In this document: one piece after another, positions 36,205-44,071 of the stretch
Layout: each line of letters starts with the position of its first letter
Position numbering within the stretch: position 1 is the first letter of the stretch
Origin: Agromyces laixinhei
GTDB lineage: Bacteria > Actinomycetota > Actinomycetes > Actinomycetales > Microbacteriaceae
Assembly (NCBI RefSeq): GCF_006337065.1
Contig: NZ_CP040872.1
Span: 1,364,001-1,428,000 of the forward strand
Direction: 5' to 3'
Length of the DNA: 64,000 bases
Translations under genes and position numbers: made by a program
Notes under the pieces: model-generated
The model's database searches: none
Told to the model about the DNA's origin: nothing
Seen by the model: only the letters and a program-made list of their open reading frames with translations

Positions 36205-37019
36205 TCGAGCCGCGTCGGAGTGCGCCTGCGCCCGCGTGGCCTGCGGCAGTCGAGCTTGCGGATGCCGCGGCCGCGCGTGCGGGTGTCGTCACCCGATCGG
36301 CGGCGGGCGCCGAACTGGGCCGGGTGCTCGCCCGGTTCGAGGCGACGTGGGGCGCAGGGCGAGGGCCCGACCGGTCGATGCTGCAGGCGATCGCGCACGC
36401 GGGCAACACGATCCTCGTCGCCGTACCCGCTGCCGAGATCGGAACGGATGTCTCGGTGCTCGGCGCCACCCTCGGCTTCCTCGGTTGGGAGGAGGGCCTC
36501 CACCTGCATTCCCACATGAACGCCGTCGACCCTTCAGTGCGGGGCCGCGGCATCGGGGTCGCCCTGAAACTGCGCCAGCGCGCTCTCTGCCTCGAGCGCG
36601 GCATCGACGAGATGCGGTGGACCTACGATCCGCTCATCCGCCGCAACGCCCACATGAACCTCGTGCGGCTCGGCGCCGAGGTCGCGGCCTTCCGCCCTGA
36701 CTTCTACGGCCGCCTCGACGACCGCATCTCGGGCGCCGACCGCAGCGACCGATTCGAGGTGCGGTGGCGCCTCGATTCTCCGCGCACGCGGCGCGCACTC
36801 GCCGGCCGGCCCCAGCCGGACTGGTCGTCGCACGGCGGCCTGGCGCTCGTCGCGGACTTCGAGCAGGTGCGAGCGGATGCCCCGGCTGAGGCCGCACGTC
36901 TGCGCGAACGCGCGCACGAGTCCTTCGCCGCGCTCGACGCGGCACGGCTGCGCCCCGAGGTGGGTGCGACGGGCGACTACGTCTTCACGAACGACGATCC
37001 CGATCGGGAGGCATCATGA
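36201..37019 (+). CDS. GNAT-family acyltransferase
   Basis: 272-residue GNAT-fold protein resembling predicted acetyltransferases (COG3375-like). The acyl-CoA loop VDPSVRGRGIGVALKLRQRA (near residue 110) and WTYDPLIRRNAHMNLVRLGAEV (near 139) are the conserved blocks. Relatives often sit beside N-succinylamino-acid racemases and are proposed or shown to put a succinyl group on D-amino acids. It starts with GTG inside the previous stop and ends inside the next start. Confidence 0.8.
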   Translation: MIEPRRSAPAPAWPAAVELADAAAARAGVVTRSAAGAELGRVLARFEATWGAGRGPDRSMLQAIAHAGNTILVAVPAAEIGTDVSVLGATLGFLGWEEGLHLHSHMNAVDPSVRGRGIGVALKLRQRALCLERGIDEMRWTYDPLIRRNAHMNLVRLGAEVAAFRPDFYGRLDDRISGADRSDRFEVRWRLDSPRTRRALAGRPQPDWSSHGGLALVADFEQVRADAPAEAARLRERAHESFAALDAARLRPEVGATGDYVFTNDDPDREAS

Positions 37020-38224
37020 CCGGCCAGGCCCAGACGCACGCGGCGCCGACATCCTCGGCGCCGCGCATCGAGGCGATCGAGCTGCATCGCATCGAGGTGC
37101 CGCTCGTGCGTGCGTTCGAGACGAGCTTCGGCCGGGAGACGGAGCGCGAGGCGCTGCTCGTGCGGGTGCGAACCGACGCCGGCGACGGCTGGGGCGAGTG
37201 CGTCGCCGGCCGCGACCCATTCTACTCGGCCGAGTACGTCGACGGAGCGGCATCCGTCGTCGAACGCTACCTCGCTCCGGCGCTGCTCGACGCACGCGGT
37301 ACGACGGCTCCCGCGCGCGACGACTCCCGATCGGCGGGCGTGCCGCTCGCGGCATCCGTGGCACCGACGCTCGCCTTCGTCGCCGGCCACCGCATGGCGA
37401 AGGGCGCCCTCGAGGCCGCCGTGCTCGACGCCGAACTGCGGTCGCAGGGGCGTTCGATGGGGGAGTCGTTCGGTGCGGAACGCGACTGGGTCGACTGCGG
37501 CGTGTCGGTCGGCATCGCCCCGACGCTCGAGGAACTGCTCGACGAGGTGACCGGCTACCTCGAAGAGGGCTACCGGCGCATCAAGCTGAAGATCAAGCCC
37601 GGCTGGGATCTCGTGCCGGTCGCCGCGGTGCGCGAGCTGCTCGGCCCGGACGGTCTGCTGCAGGTCGACGCGAACACGGCGTACACGGCCGACGACATCC
37701 CGTTGCTCGCGAGCCTCGATGCATTCGGGCTGCTGCTCATCGAGCAGCCGTTCGCCGAAGAGGACCTCGCGACCCATGCACTGCTCGCGCAGGCGTGCGA
37801 GACGCCCGTGTGCCTCGACGAGTCGATCCTCGACGCCGCGACGGCCGTCGATGCGATCGAGCGCGGCGCGACCTCGGTCGTCAACATCAAGCCCGGGCGA
37901 ATGGGCGGGTACCTCGAGGCGCTGCGCGTGCACGACGCCTGCCGGGCCCTCGACGTGCCCGTGTGGTGCGGCGGCATGCTCGAGACGGGTGTCGGCCGGG
38001 CCGCGAACGTCGCCCTCGCGGCGCTGCCGGGATTCGTGCTGCCCGGCGACACCTCGGCGTCGTCGCGCTACTATGCCGACGACCTCACCGAGCCGTTCGT
38101 GCTCGGCACGGGGGAGCACCGCGGGCAGCTTCGGGTTCCGGATGCCCCGGGCACGGGCGTGACCGTGCGCGAAGACCTCGTGCGGGAGTGGGCGAGCGCG
38201 GCACCCGTCGCGCTCGCGCGCTGA
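37016..38224 (+). CDS. N-succinylamino-acid racemase / o-succinylbenzoate synthase-type enolase-superfamily enzyme
   Basis: 402-residue TIM-barrel enzyme of the muconate-lactonizing subgroup. The catalytic set is complete: KLKIKPG near residue 187 (the KxK pair), LQVDANTAY near 218, LIEQPF near 242, CLDES near 268 (three metal acids), and NIKPGRMGG near 290 (the second catalytic Lys). These families are bifunctional and cannot be told apart by motif. Neighbouring GNAT and dehydrogenase genes, and no menaquinone genes nearby, favour a racemase role. ATG overlaps the GNAT stop. Confidence 0.85.
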   Translation: MTGQAQTHAAPTSSAPRIEAIELHRIEVPLVRAFETSFGRETEREALLVRVRTDAGDGWGECVAGRDPFYSAEYVDGAASVVERYLAPALLDARGTTAPARDDSRSAGVPLAASVAPTLAFVAGHRMAKGALEAAVLDAELRSQGRSMGESFGAERDWVDCGVSVGIAPTLEELLDEVTGYLEEGYRRIKLKIKPGWDLVPVAAVRELLGPDGLLQVDANTAYTADDIPLLASLDAFGLLLIEQPFAEEDLATHALLAQACETPVCLDESILDAATAVDAIERGATSVVNIKPGRMGGYLEALRVHDACRALDVPVWCGGMLETGVGRAANVALAALPGFVLPGDTSASSRYYADDLTEPFVLGTGEHRGQLRVPDAPGTGVTVREDLVREWASAAPVALAR

Positions 38225-38297
38225 CGGGCTCGCGCCCGCGCGCTGACGCCGTCGCGCCCGCTGCACGTCGCGACGCCGTCGCGCCCGCTGCACGTCG
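38216..38297. repeat. Tandem duplications after the racemase-type gene
   Basis: The stop-codon segment GCGCGCTGACG occurs at 38216-38226 and again at 38238-38248. A 27-base unit then occurs twice (starting at 38245 and 38272). The second copy runs straight into the 70-bp palindromic element. Confidence 0.7.
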
Positions 38298-38362
38298 GAG
38301 GACGGGTCTCGTGTCGGAGGCAACCGATCGGCTCACTCCGACGCGAGAACCGTCCTCCGACG
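38293..38362. repeat. 70-bp quadripartite palindromic element, copy A
   Basis: An octamer CGTCGGAG at 38293 is repeated as TGTCGGAG 19 bases later (38312), and both reappear inverted at the other end. The whole folds as 13 bp, mismatch, 5 bp, mismatch, 7 bp around a 16-base loop. It lies between two converging genes. Three other elements of the same length and plan occur in the window. Confidence 0.85.
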
Positions 38363-38372
38363 CACGGTGACC

Positions 38373-39227
38373 TCACGCTTCGAGGAGGGTGAGCGCTCGC
38401 TCGCCGATGGCGGCCGCCGAGTCTGCACGCGCCGGGTCGTCGTCGAGTGCGAACCAGGTCGACGAGAGGGCGCACCACGCGACGAGCCACCGGGCGAGCC
38501 GCGCCGACTCGATGCCGCTCGCCTCGGCGACCACGCCGAACTGTCGCTCGAGGCGGCCGGGTCGCGCCGCACGCTCGTGCGAGGGGTTGCAGAGCACGTT
38601 GCAGTAGTCGAAGGATGCCTCGCCGATGAGGCCCTTCGGGTCGATCGCGAGCCAGCCGCGCTCGCCGAAGTCGAGCACGTTGCCGTGGTGCAGGTCGCCG
38701 TGCAGTACAACGGCGTCGCGAGGATCGTCGAAGAGCTCGGCTGCGAGGTCTGCGCCTCGCCGGTGCAGCGGTCCGAGCCGGTCGGCGCCCGCGAAGAGCT
38801 CGCGGAACCAGGTCGGCAGGTCGATGAGTCCGGGCGGATCGGGGCGTTCGAGCACGAGACCGGATGCCCCGTGGATGCGGCCAGCCGCCTCGCAGATGAT
38901 GCGGGTGGCTTCGTCGTCGCGGCCGTCGGTCACCATGCGCACGAGGTCGCGGGGCCCGGTCGCGCGCTCGAGGAGCAGGGCCTCCCCGTCGTGCTCGAGC
39001 ACGCGCGCGGCGCCCCGCCCGGCGAGCGCGACGAGCAACTCGGTGCCACGCACCTCCTCGTCGGTGTGCGCGAGCCGCAGCATTGCCGGCACGCCGTCGC
39101 CCGTCAGCACGGGGATGATCCGGCTCGATGTCGTGGTCAGCGGATCGCCGTCGGGGCGCAGCCGCCAGCGTCGGAGCCACGCGGCATCGCCGGCCAGCCC
39201 GGGGTCGACGGGTCCGAGGTCGCTCAC
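38373..39227 (-). CDS. APH-family kinase (streptomycin 6-kinase-like)
   Basis: 284-residue kinase-fold protein of the aminoglycoside / hydroxyurea phosphotransferase group. The catalytic motif VVLHGDLHHGNVLDF near residue 190 and the metal motif WLAIDPKGLIGEASFDYCN near 210 are intact. The GTG at 39227 overlaps the stop of the upstream LigD-polymerase gene. Whether it acts on an antibiotic or a metabolite cannot be said; relatives in soil actinobacteria are often intrinsic. Confidence 0.82.
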   Translation of the reverse strand: MSDLGPVDPGLAGDAAWLRRWRLRPDGDPLTTTSSRIIPVLTGDGVPAMLRLAHTDEEVRGTELLVALAGRGAARVLEHDGEALLLERATGPRDLVRMVTDGRDDEATRIICEAAGRIHGASGLVLERPDPPGLIDLPTWFRELFAGADRLGPLHRRGADLAAELFDDPRDAVVLHGDLHHGNVLDFGERGWLAIDPKGLIGEASFDYCNVLCNPSHERAARPGRLERQFGVVAEASGIESARLARWLVAWCALSSTWFALDDDPARADSAAAIGERALTLLEA

Positions 39228-40459
39228 TCGCGGTTCCACTCCCTGCCGGCCCACGGGTCGTAGTCGATCTCGAGCGGCTCCTGCTCGGGCCGATCGGCCT
39301 CGGGCACGTGCTGCAGGTTCACCCGGATGCGGTACCAGAGCGATGAGCTGCCGCGCATGCCGTCGACGAGGGTGTCTGCGGGGTGCAGGAGGGCAGCAGC
39401 CCCGGGATGCCGGGCCTTCCATCGCTCGAGTCCTTCGAGCGCCTCGGGCTTCGTCTCGGCTCGTGCGATCTCGATGAGCGGCATCGTCGAGGTACGGCGC
39501 CCCGAGCCGTCGGTGGACCTGGGCGGTTTCTCGGCCGGGCCGAGCTGTTCGGCGAGCGCGAGCAGTCCCTCGAGGCTGCCGACCTCGTCGTCGATGCCTG
39601 CCGCCGGATCGCCTCGCTCGGCGAACCGCTCGAGCACGGCCCTGACGGTGAATCGCTCGGGATGGCTGCTGCGCACCTCGCTCCAGTCGAGCGGCGTCGA
39701 GACCCGTGCGTCCGGCAGCGGACGGATCGAGTACGCGGATGCCACGGTGCGATCCTTCGCGTTCTGGTTGAAGTCGACGAAGACGCTCTCGCCGCGCTCC
39801 TCCTTCCACCATCTCGCCGAAGCCAGGCCCGGTGCCCGGTTCTCGACCTCGCGCGCGAGGGTCTCTGCGGCGAGCCGCACCTCCCGAAAGTCCCACCTCG
39901 GCTCGATGCGCACGTTGATGTGCAGCCCGCGCGAGCCCGAGGTCTTCGGCCACCCGACGAGCCCGTGATCGGCGAGCACTTCGCGCGCCACCATCGCGAC
40001 GTCGATGATCTGCCCCCACTCGACGCCCGGCATGGGGTCGAGGTCGACGCGCAGTTCGTCGGGGTGGTCGAGGTCGGAGGCTTGCACCGGATGCGGGTTG
40101 AGGTCGAGGCATCCGAGATTCACCACCCAGGCGAGCGCGGCGGCGTCGCGGATGACGACCTCTTCGGCCGAGTTGCCCGAGGCGTAGTGCAGCGTCGCCG
40201 TCTCGATCCATTCCGGACGCTTCTCTGGGGCGCGCTTCTGGAAGAACGCCTCCTGGTCGATGCCCTTCACGAAGCGCTTCAGCACCATCGGCCGCCCGCC
40301 GGCGCCGCGGAGGGCTCCTTCGGCGACGGCGAGGTAGTACCGCACGACGTCGAGCTTCGTGAGGCCGGGCTCAGGAAACACGACCTTGTCGGGGCTGCTG
40401 ATGCGCACCTCGCGGTCGTCGATCTGCAGCACCTCGGCCGTCGTCGCCTTGGGGCTCAC
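39224..40459 (-). CDS. LigD-type DNA polymerase/primase domain protein
   Basis: 411-residue archaeo-eukaryotic primase-fold polymerase (PolDom) like the polymerase domain of LigD, used in DNA end joining. Motif I LRVDLDPMPGVEW (near residue 141) holds the two catalytic Asp residues; TSGSRGLHINVRI and DRTVASAYSIRPLPDARVSTPL are further blocks. No ligase or nuclease domain is present and no ku gene is in the window. The GTG at 40459 follows a TAGTGT box by 7 bases. Its stop overlaps the downstream kinase gene. Confidence 0.9.
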   Translation of the reverse strand: MSPKATTAEVLQIDDREVRISSPDKVVFPEPGLTKLDVVRYYLAVAEGALRGAGGRPMVLKRFVKGIDQEAFFQKRAPEKRPEWIETATLHYASGNSAEEVVIRDAAALAWVVNLGCLDLNPHPVQASDLDHPDELRVDLDPMPGVEWGQIIDVAMVAREVLADHGLVGWPKTSGSRGLHINVRIEPRWDFREVRLAAETLAREVENRAPGLASARWWKEERGESVFVDFNQNAKDRTVASAYSIRPLPDARVSTPLDWSEVRSSHPERFTVRAVLERFAERGDPAAGIDDEVGSLEGLLALAEQLGPAEKPPRSTDGSGRRTSTMPLIEIARAETKPEALEGLERWKARHPGAAALLHPADTLVDGMRGSSSLWYRIRVNLQHVPEADRPEQEPLEIDYDPWAGREWNRE

Positions 40460-40466
40460 GGTCTCC

Positions 40467-40472
40467 ACACTA
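40467..40472 (-). promoter_or_regulatory. Leaderless -10 box (LigD-polymerase gene)
   Basis: TAGTGT on the minus strand lies 7 bases before the GTG at 40459. GGAG in between could also act as a weak ribosome site if transcription starts further up. Confidence 0.4.
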
Positions 40473-40579
40473 TGACGCGGCGCGGCCGAGCGGGAGGGTC
40501 GCGTCACCTCATCGAGGGAGTGCGAACGCGGACCGCGTTGGAGTACCGTGTTGCCACCACTGGTCGCGAAGGAGTCACC

Positions 40580-41065
40580 ATGGGGCGGACATCTGCGTTT
40601 CGGATCGTGCGCTGGGAGCGCAAGTTGCTCTACATCGCGGTCGCATGGATGGTCGCGATCGCGATCGCCGACCTGTCCCGGGCGCTCGGCGCGACTGAAG
40701 TCGCATACGAGTTGGTCAACACGCTCGTGAACCTCGCCGCGTTCGCGTTCGCGGTGCGGGTCTTCCGCGGTCAGGGCGAGCCGGTCGACCCGCCCAGGGC
40801 ATGGTGGCGCATGACCGCCTGGCCGGCGCTCAGCCGTCGACTCGGCATCCTGTTCGCCGTGCTTGCCGCGATGGGGGTGCTCGGTCTGGCGTTGCCGGCG
40901 GCGGGCGTCGGCCAGTTGCCGCGAGCCGCGTCGGTCGCTCTCGTGATCGGCGGGTCGGTCCAGATGGCGTTGCTCGCAACCCTCTACCTGAACTCGGCGG
41001 TGCGCATGGCCCGCCTCGGCATCGCGAAGCCCGAGCGTTTCCGCTCGAGCATCCGTCTGACCTGA
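40580..41065 (+). CDS. Small four-helix membrane protein, unknown function
   Basis: 161-residue protein with about four hydrophobic segments (residues 12-30, 42-55, 83-103 and 117-135) and no recognisable enzyme motif. GAAGGAG lies 6 bases before the ATG, and TACCGT further upstream may be a -10 box. It is divergent from the LigD-polymerase gene and followed by the HerA-like ATPase, which has its own promoter. Not recognised as any named family. Confidence 0.75.
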   Translation: MGRTSAFRIVRWERKLLYIAVAWMVAIAIADLSRALGATEVAYELVNTLVNLAAFAFAVRVFRGQGEPVDPPRAWWRMTAWPALSRRLGILFAVLAAMGVLGLALPAAGVGQLPRAASVALVIGGSVQMALLATLYLNSAVRMARLGIAKPERFRSSIRLT

Positions 41066-41108
41066 GCGGAAGCCGAGCGGCGCTCGGCCCTGCTCGCACG
41101 CCCCGCCA

Positions 41109-41114
41109 TATGAT
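41109..41114 (+). promoter_or_regulatory. Leaderless -10 box (HerA-like gene)
   Basis: TATGAT lies 6 bases before the ATG at 41121. Confidence 0.55.
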
Positions 41115-41120
41115 CGCATC

Positions 41121-42995
41121 ATGGTCGATGACGCGGTGAAGCAGGCACAGGAGGCGGCCGACGCGGCCGCCGAGGCGGCGAAGGCACTGCAGGCGCAGGC
41201 CGTTGAGGCGATCCGCAAGGCCGAGGAGGCCGCCGCGCTCGCGAAGGCTGCGGCCGAAGCGGCGACGGATGGCTCGGCCCCGGCTGATCCCGACGCGCCG
41301 GCCACCGACGCGCCGGCCACCGACGCCCCGGCCACCGAAGCGCCGGCCGCCGAAGCATCCGGCCCCCTCGATGCGGCCCAGATCGAGGTGATCCGCAGCG
41401 GCTATGCGCTGCAGGGCGCCGCGCTCGAGATCGGCGCCCTCGTCAACGGAGAGGCGCTGCCCGACGTGCCGGTGCGCATCCCGCTCGCGATGACGAACCG
41501 GCACGGGCTCGTGGCGGGTGCGACCGGCACGGGCAAGACCCGCACGCTGCAGGTGCTCGCGGAACAGCTCTCGGCGGCCGGCGTCGCCGTCTTCGCCGCC
41601 GACATCAAGGGCGACCTCTCGGGAATCGCAACCCCGGGGGAGGGCAGCGAGAAGCTGCTCGCTCGCACGGCCGGCATCGGCCAGGAGTGGACGCCGGCGA
41701 GCTTCCCGACCGAGTTCTACTCCCTCGGCGGGGTCGGCCGGGGCGTGCCCATTCGGGCGACGATCTCGGGCTTCGGGCCGCTGCTGCTGTCGAAGGCCCT
41801 CGGACTCAACGAGACCCAGGAATCGAGTCTCGGCCTCGTCTTCCACTACGCGAACACGAACAACCTCGCCCTGCTCGATCTCGAAGACCTGCGGGCGGTG
41901 CTCGCCTACCTCGTCAGCGACGAGGGCAAGCCAGAGCTCGAGGGCCTCGGCGGGCTGTCGAAGGCGACCGTCGGCGTGATCCTTCGTGAACTCATCACCT
42001 TCGCAGACCAGGGCGCCGACGTCTTCTTCGGCGAACCCGAGATCGACACGGCCGAGTTCCTGCGCGTGGCATCCGACGGGCGCGGTGTCATCAGCCTGCT
42101 CGAGGTGCCGGGCGTCGCCGACAAGCCGGCGCTGTACTCGACGTTCCTCATGTGGCTGCTCGCCGACCTCTTCTCCGACCTGCCTGAGGTGGGCGACCTC
42201 GACCAGCCGAAGCTCGTCTTCTTCTTCGACGAGGCGCACCTGCTCTTCGCCGACGCGTCGAAGGACTTCCTCGCTCAGATCACGCAGACCGTGCGGCTCA
42301 TCCGATCGAAGGGCGTCGGGGTCTTCTTCGTGACTCAGACGCCGAAGGACGTGCCGGCCGACGTGCTCGCCCAGCTCGGCTCCCGAGTGCAACACCAGCT
42401 GCGCGCCTTCACCCCCGACGACGCGAAGGCGCTGCGCGCGACCGTGTCGACGTATCCGAAATCCGGCTACGACCTCGAAGAGGCGCTCACCCAGCTCGGC
42501 ACGGGCGAGGCGATCGTCACGGTCATGAACGAGAAGGGAGCCCCGAGTCCCGTCGCGTGGACGCGACTCCGGGCGCCGCAGGCGTCGATGTCGCCGTCGC
42601 CCGACGCCGTGATCGACGCGGCCGTCGCCGAGTCGCCCCTGCTCGTGAAATACGGCACCGGCATCGACCGGGAGTCGGCGCACGAGATTCTGACGAAGAA
42701 GCTCGCGGATGCCGCGGCGAAGGTCGACGCCGAAGAGGCCGCGAAGGCGAAGGCGAAGGCGGAGGCCGAGTTCGAGAAGATGCAGGCGAAGATCGCAGCG
42801 GATGCGGCGAAGGCCGACAAGAAGGCGGGGGCCGAGTACGACCGGCTGATGAAGCAGACCTCGGGCGCCGCACGATCGCGTTCCTCCCGCTCGAAGGAGA
42901 AGTCGGCCCTCGAGCAGGTGCTCGGATCGAGGACGACGCGCAACGTCATCACGAGTGTCATCACCGGTATCTTCGGCATGGCCAAGCGTCGGTGA
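41121..42995 (+). CDS. HerA-like ATPase (DUF853 family)
   Basis: 624-residue P-loop ATPase of the HerA/FtsK-related helicase group. Residues 1-85 are an Ala/Glu-rich coiled region with DAPAT repeats. Walker A GATGTGKT lies near residue 133 and Walker B VFFFDEAHLLF near 367, with QTPKDVPADVLAQLG following as a sensor-like segment. The C-terminal 110 residues are a charged coiled coil (EEAAKAKAKAEAEFEKMQAK) and a basic tail. The cellular role of this actinobacterial group is not established. Confidence 0.85.
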   Translation: MVDDAVKQAQEAADAAAEAAKALQAQAVEAIRKAEEAAALAKAAAEAATDGSAPADPDAPATDAPATDAPATEAPAAEASGPLDAAQIEVIRSGYALQGAALEIGALVNGEALPDVPVRIPLAMTNRHGLVAGATGTGKTRTLQVLAEQLSAAGVAVFAADIKGDLSGIATPGEGSEKLLARTAGIGQEWTPASFPTEFYSLGGVGRGVPIRATISGFGPLLLSKALGLNETQESSLGLVFHYANTNNLALLDLEDLRAVLAYLVSDEGKPELEGLGGLSKATVGVILRELITFADQGADVFFGEPEIDTAEFLRVASDGRGVISLLEVPGVADKPALYSTFLMWLLADLFSDLPEVGDLDQPKLVFFFDEAHLLFADASKDFLAQITQTVRLIRSKGVGVFFVTQTPKDVPADVLAQLGSRVQHQLRAFTPDDAKALRATVSTYPKSGYDLEEALTQLGTGEAIVTVMNEKGAPSPVAWTRLRAPQASMSPSPDAVIDAAVAESPLLVKYGTGIDRESAHEILTKKLADAAAKVDAEEAAKAKAKAEAEFEKMQAKIAADAAKADKKAGAEYDRLMKQTSGAARSRSSRSKEKSALEQVLGSRTTRNVITSVITGIFGMAKRR

Positions 42996-43029
42996 GGCTC
43001 GTCGTGCGAGCGTTGCGCGATCGCCGCGT

Positions 43030-43635
43030 TCAGCGACTGAGCGAGCGCCGTTCGAACCAGTAGAGCAGGCGCGGGTTCGACTCCCGCAGGTCGGCGAGCG
43101 TCATCGGCTCCGACCCGGCGGTCTCGTCGACACCGAGAACTTCGGCGACCCGGTCCATGGTCGGTCCGTCCCAGAACCTGCCGCGCATGCGGAACGCGCC
43201 GCGGCCGGTGCGGTCGACGACGAAGAGTTCCTGGCTCGTGTCGAGGCTGTTGCCACGGTAGAGCTGCACACGCAGCACTCCGGCGATATCGCGGCCCGCG
43301 ACGGTCGAGACGCCGCCGAAGAACCCCCGCTCCACGATGCCGTACCTGCTGATCGACGCGTTGGCCCGGCGGTAGCCGACCCATGCGGTGAAGATCACGG
43401 CGAGCACGGCCACGGTGGCCACGGCGATCAGCGGCCAGGCCTCGACCGGATCAACCAGCCAGAGCACGGCGGCCAGCACCGGAACGGTGAGCACGGCGAT
43501 CGGCAGCCCGACGCTGCGCCCGAGCGTGCGGCTGGGCCTCAGGGTGATCACCCTGAGGCCCTCGCCCCCAGGTGCCGCAGCTTCGATCGAGGAGTCCCCT
43601 GCGTCCCCGCTCCTCGTCTCCATCGCCGCTGACAT
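43030..43635 (-). CDS. Two-helix membrane protein with PH-like domain
   Basis: 201-residue protein. A polar N-terminus is followed by two hydrophobic helices (about residues 42-60 and 66-85) and then a beta-rich segment (YGIVERGFFGGVSTVAGRDIAGVLRVQLYRG) like bacterial PH domains. The end is charged. Function unknown. The ATG at 43635 is used, though an in-frame ATG four codons on is possible. Confidence 0.75.
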   Translation of the reverse strand: MSAAMETRSGDAGDSSIEAAAPGGEGLRVITLRPSRTLGRSVGLPIAVLTVPVLAAVLWLVDPVEAWPLIAVATVAVLAVIFTAWVGYRRANASISRYGIVERGFFGGVSTVAGRDIAGVLRVQLYRGNSLDTSQELFVVDRTGRGAFRMRGRFWDGPTMDRVAEVLGVDETAGSEPMTLADLRESNPRLLYWFERRSLSR

Positions 43636-43705
43636 CCCTCACATGATGGACGCTTCGCAGGATCGGCACCATTCGGCATTAATGAGGACACGGGCGGGTG
43701 AACAA

Positions 43706-43735
43706 AGAACGGCCCCGAGTGATCGGGGCCGTTCT
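43706..43735 (-). terminator. Intrinsic terminator after tRNA-Ser
   Basis: A 13-bp perfect stem (43706-43718 with 43723-43735) around a GTGA loop. On the minus strand it is followed by TTTGTT, so it should end the transcript of the tRNA. Confidence 0.85.
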
Positions 43736-43753
43736 CGGTGTGGTGCCACCGGG

Positions 43754-43838
43754 CGGAGGATGGGGGATTCGAACCCCCGAGGGCTTGCACCCAACACGCT
43801 TTCCAAGCGTGCGCCATAGGCCACTAGGCGAATCCTCC
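43754..43838 (-). tRNA. tRNA-Ser (anticodon GGA)
   Basis: 85-base tRNA. Acceptor stem GGAGGAT / ATCCTCC, D arm with AGTGGCC, anticodon stem CACGC / GCGTG around TTGGAAA (anticodon GGA), a long variable arm as in serine tRNAs, and a T arm GGGGG-TTCGAAT-CCCCC. The 3' CCA is not encoded. It lies just downstream of the SRP RNA gene on the same strand. Confidence 0.97.
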
Positions 43839-43840
43839 CG

Positions 43841-43932
43841 GGGACTCCTCACGCACCCGCCAGAGCCCGGTTGCCCTTGCTGCGTTTCCGCCCTGGGGGA
43901 GTTGGCCTGGATGGCGCCACGTGAGGAGCCGG
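43841..43932 (-). ncRNA. ffs: Small signal recognition particle RNA (4.5S type)
   Basis: Roughly 90-base hairpin RNA. The closing stem GGCTCCTCACG / CGTGAGGAGTCC and the conserved apical domain (CAGGGC, GGAAAC loop, GCAGCAAGGG) are those that bind Ffh protein for membrane targeting. Exact ends are approximate. The order SRP RNA then tRNA-Ser is common in actinobacteria. Confidence 0.9.
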
Positions 43933-44059
43933 AGACAGTCTACCCGAGCGCGAACGCCGTCTTGACCGCGGGCCGCGAGCCGGCGTCGCACCGGCCGGGC
44001 TCGAATCCATCGAAGGGATGCCGAGGCGGATTCCCAGATATCCGCCCTGCCGCGGCCAA

Positions 44060-44065
44060 TAGGCT
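44060..44065 (+). promoter_or_regulatory. Leaderless -10 box (pta)
   Basis: TAGGCT lies 6 bases before the GTG at 44072. Confidence 0.5.
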
Positions 44066-44071
44066 GAGCGT

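Noticed and set aside
38373..40211. One 612-residue protein covering the kinase and LigD polymerase regions
   Set aside because: The first half of that frame is the shadow of the LigD-polymerase gene, which lies in another frame; the kinase begins at the overlapping GTG 39227.
43030..43930. Protein-coding frames over the tRNA and SRP RNA
   Set aside because: Both RNAs have clear secondary structure and conserved sequence; the open frames there have no family character.
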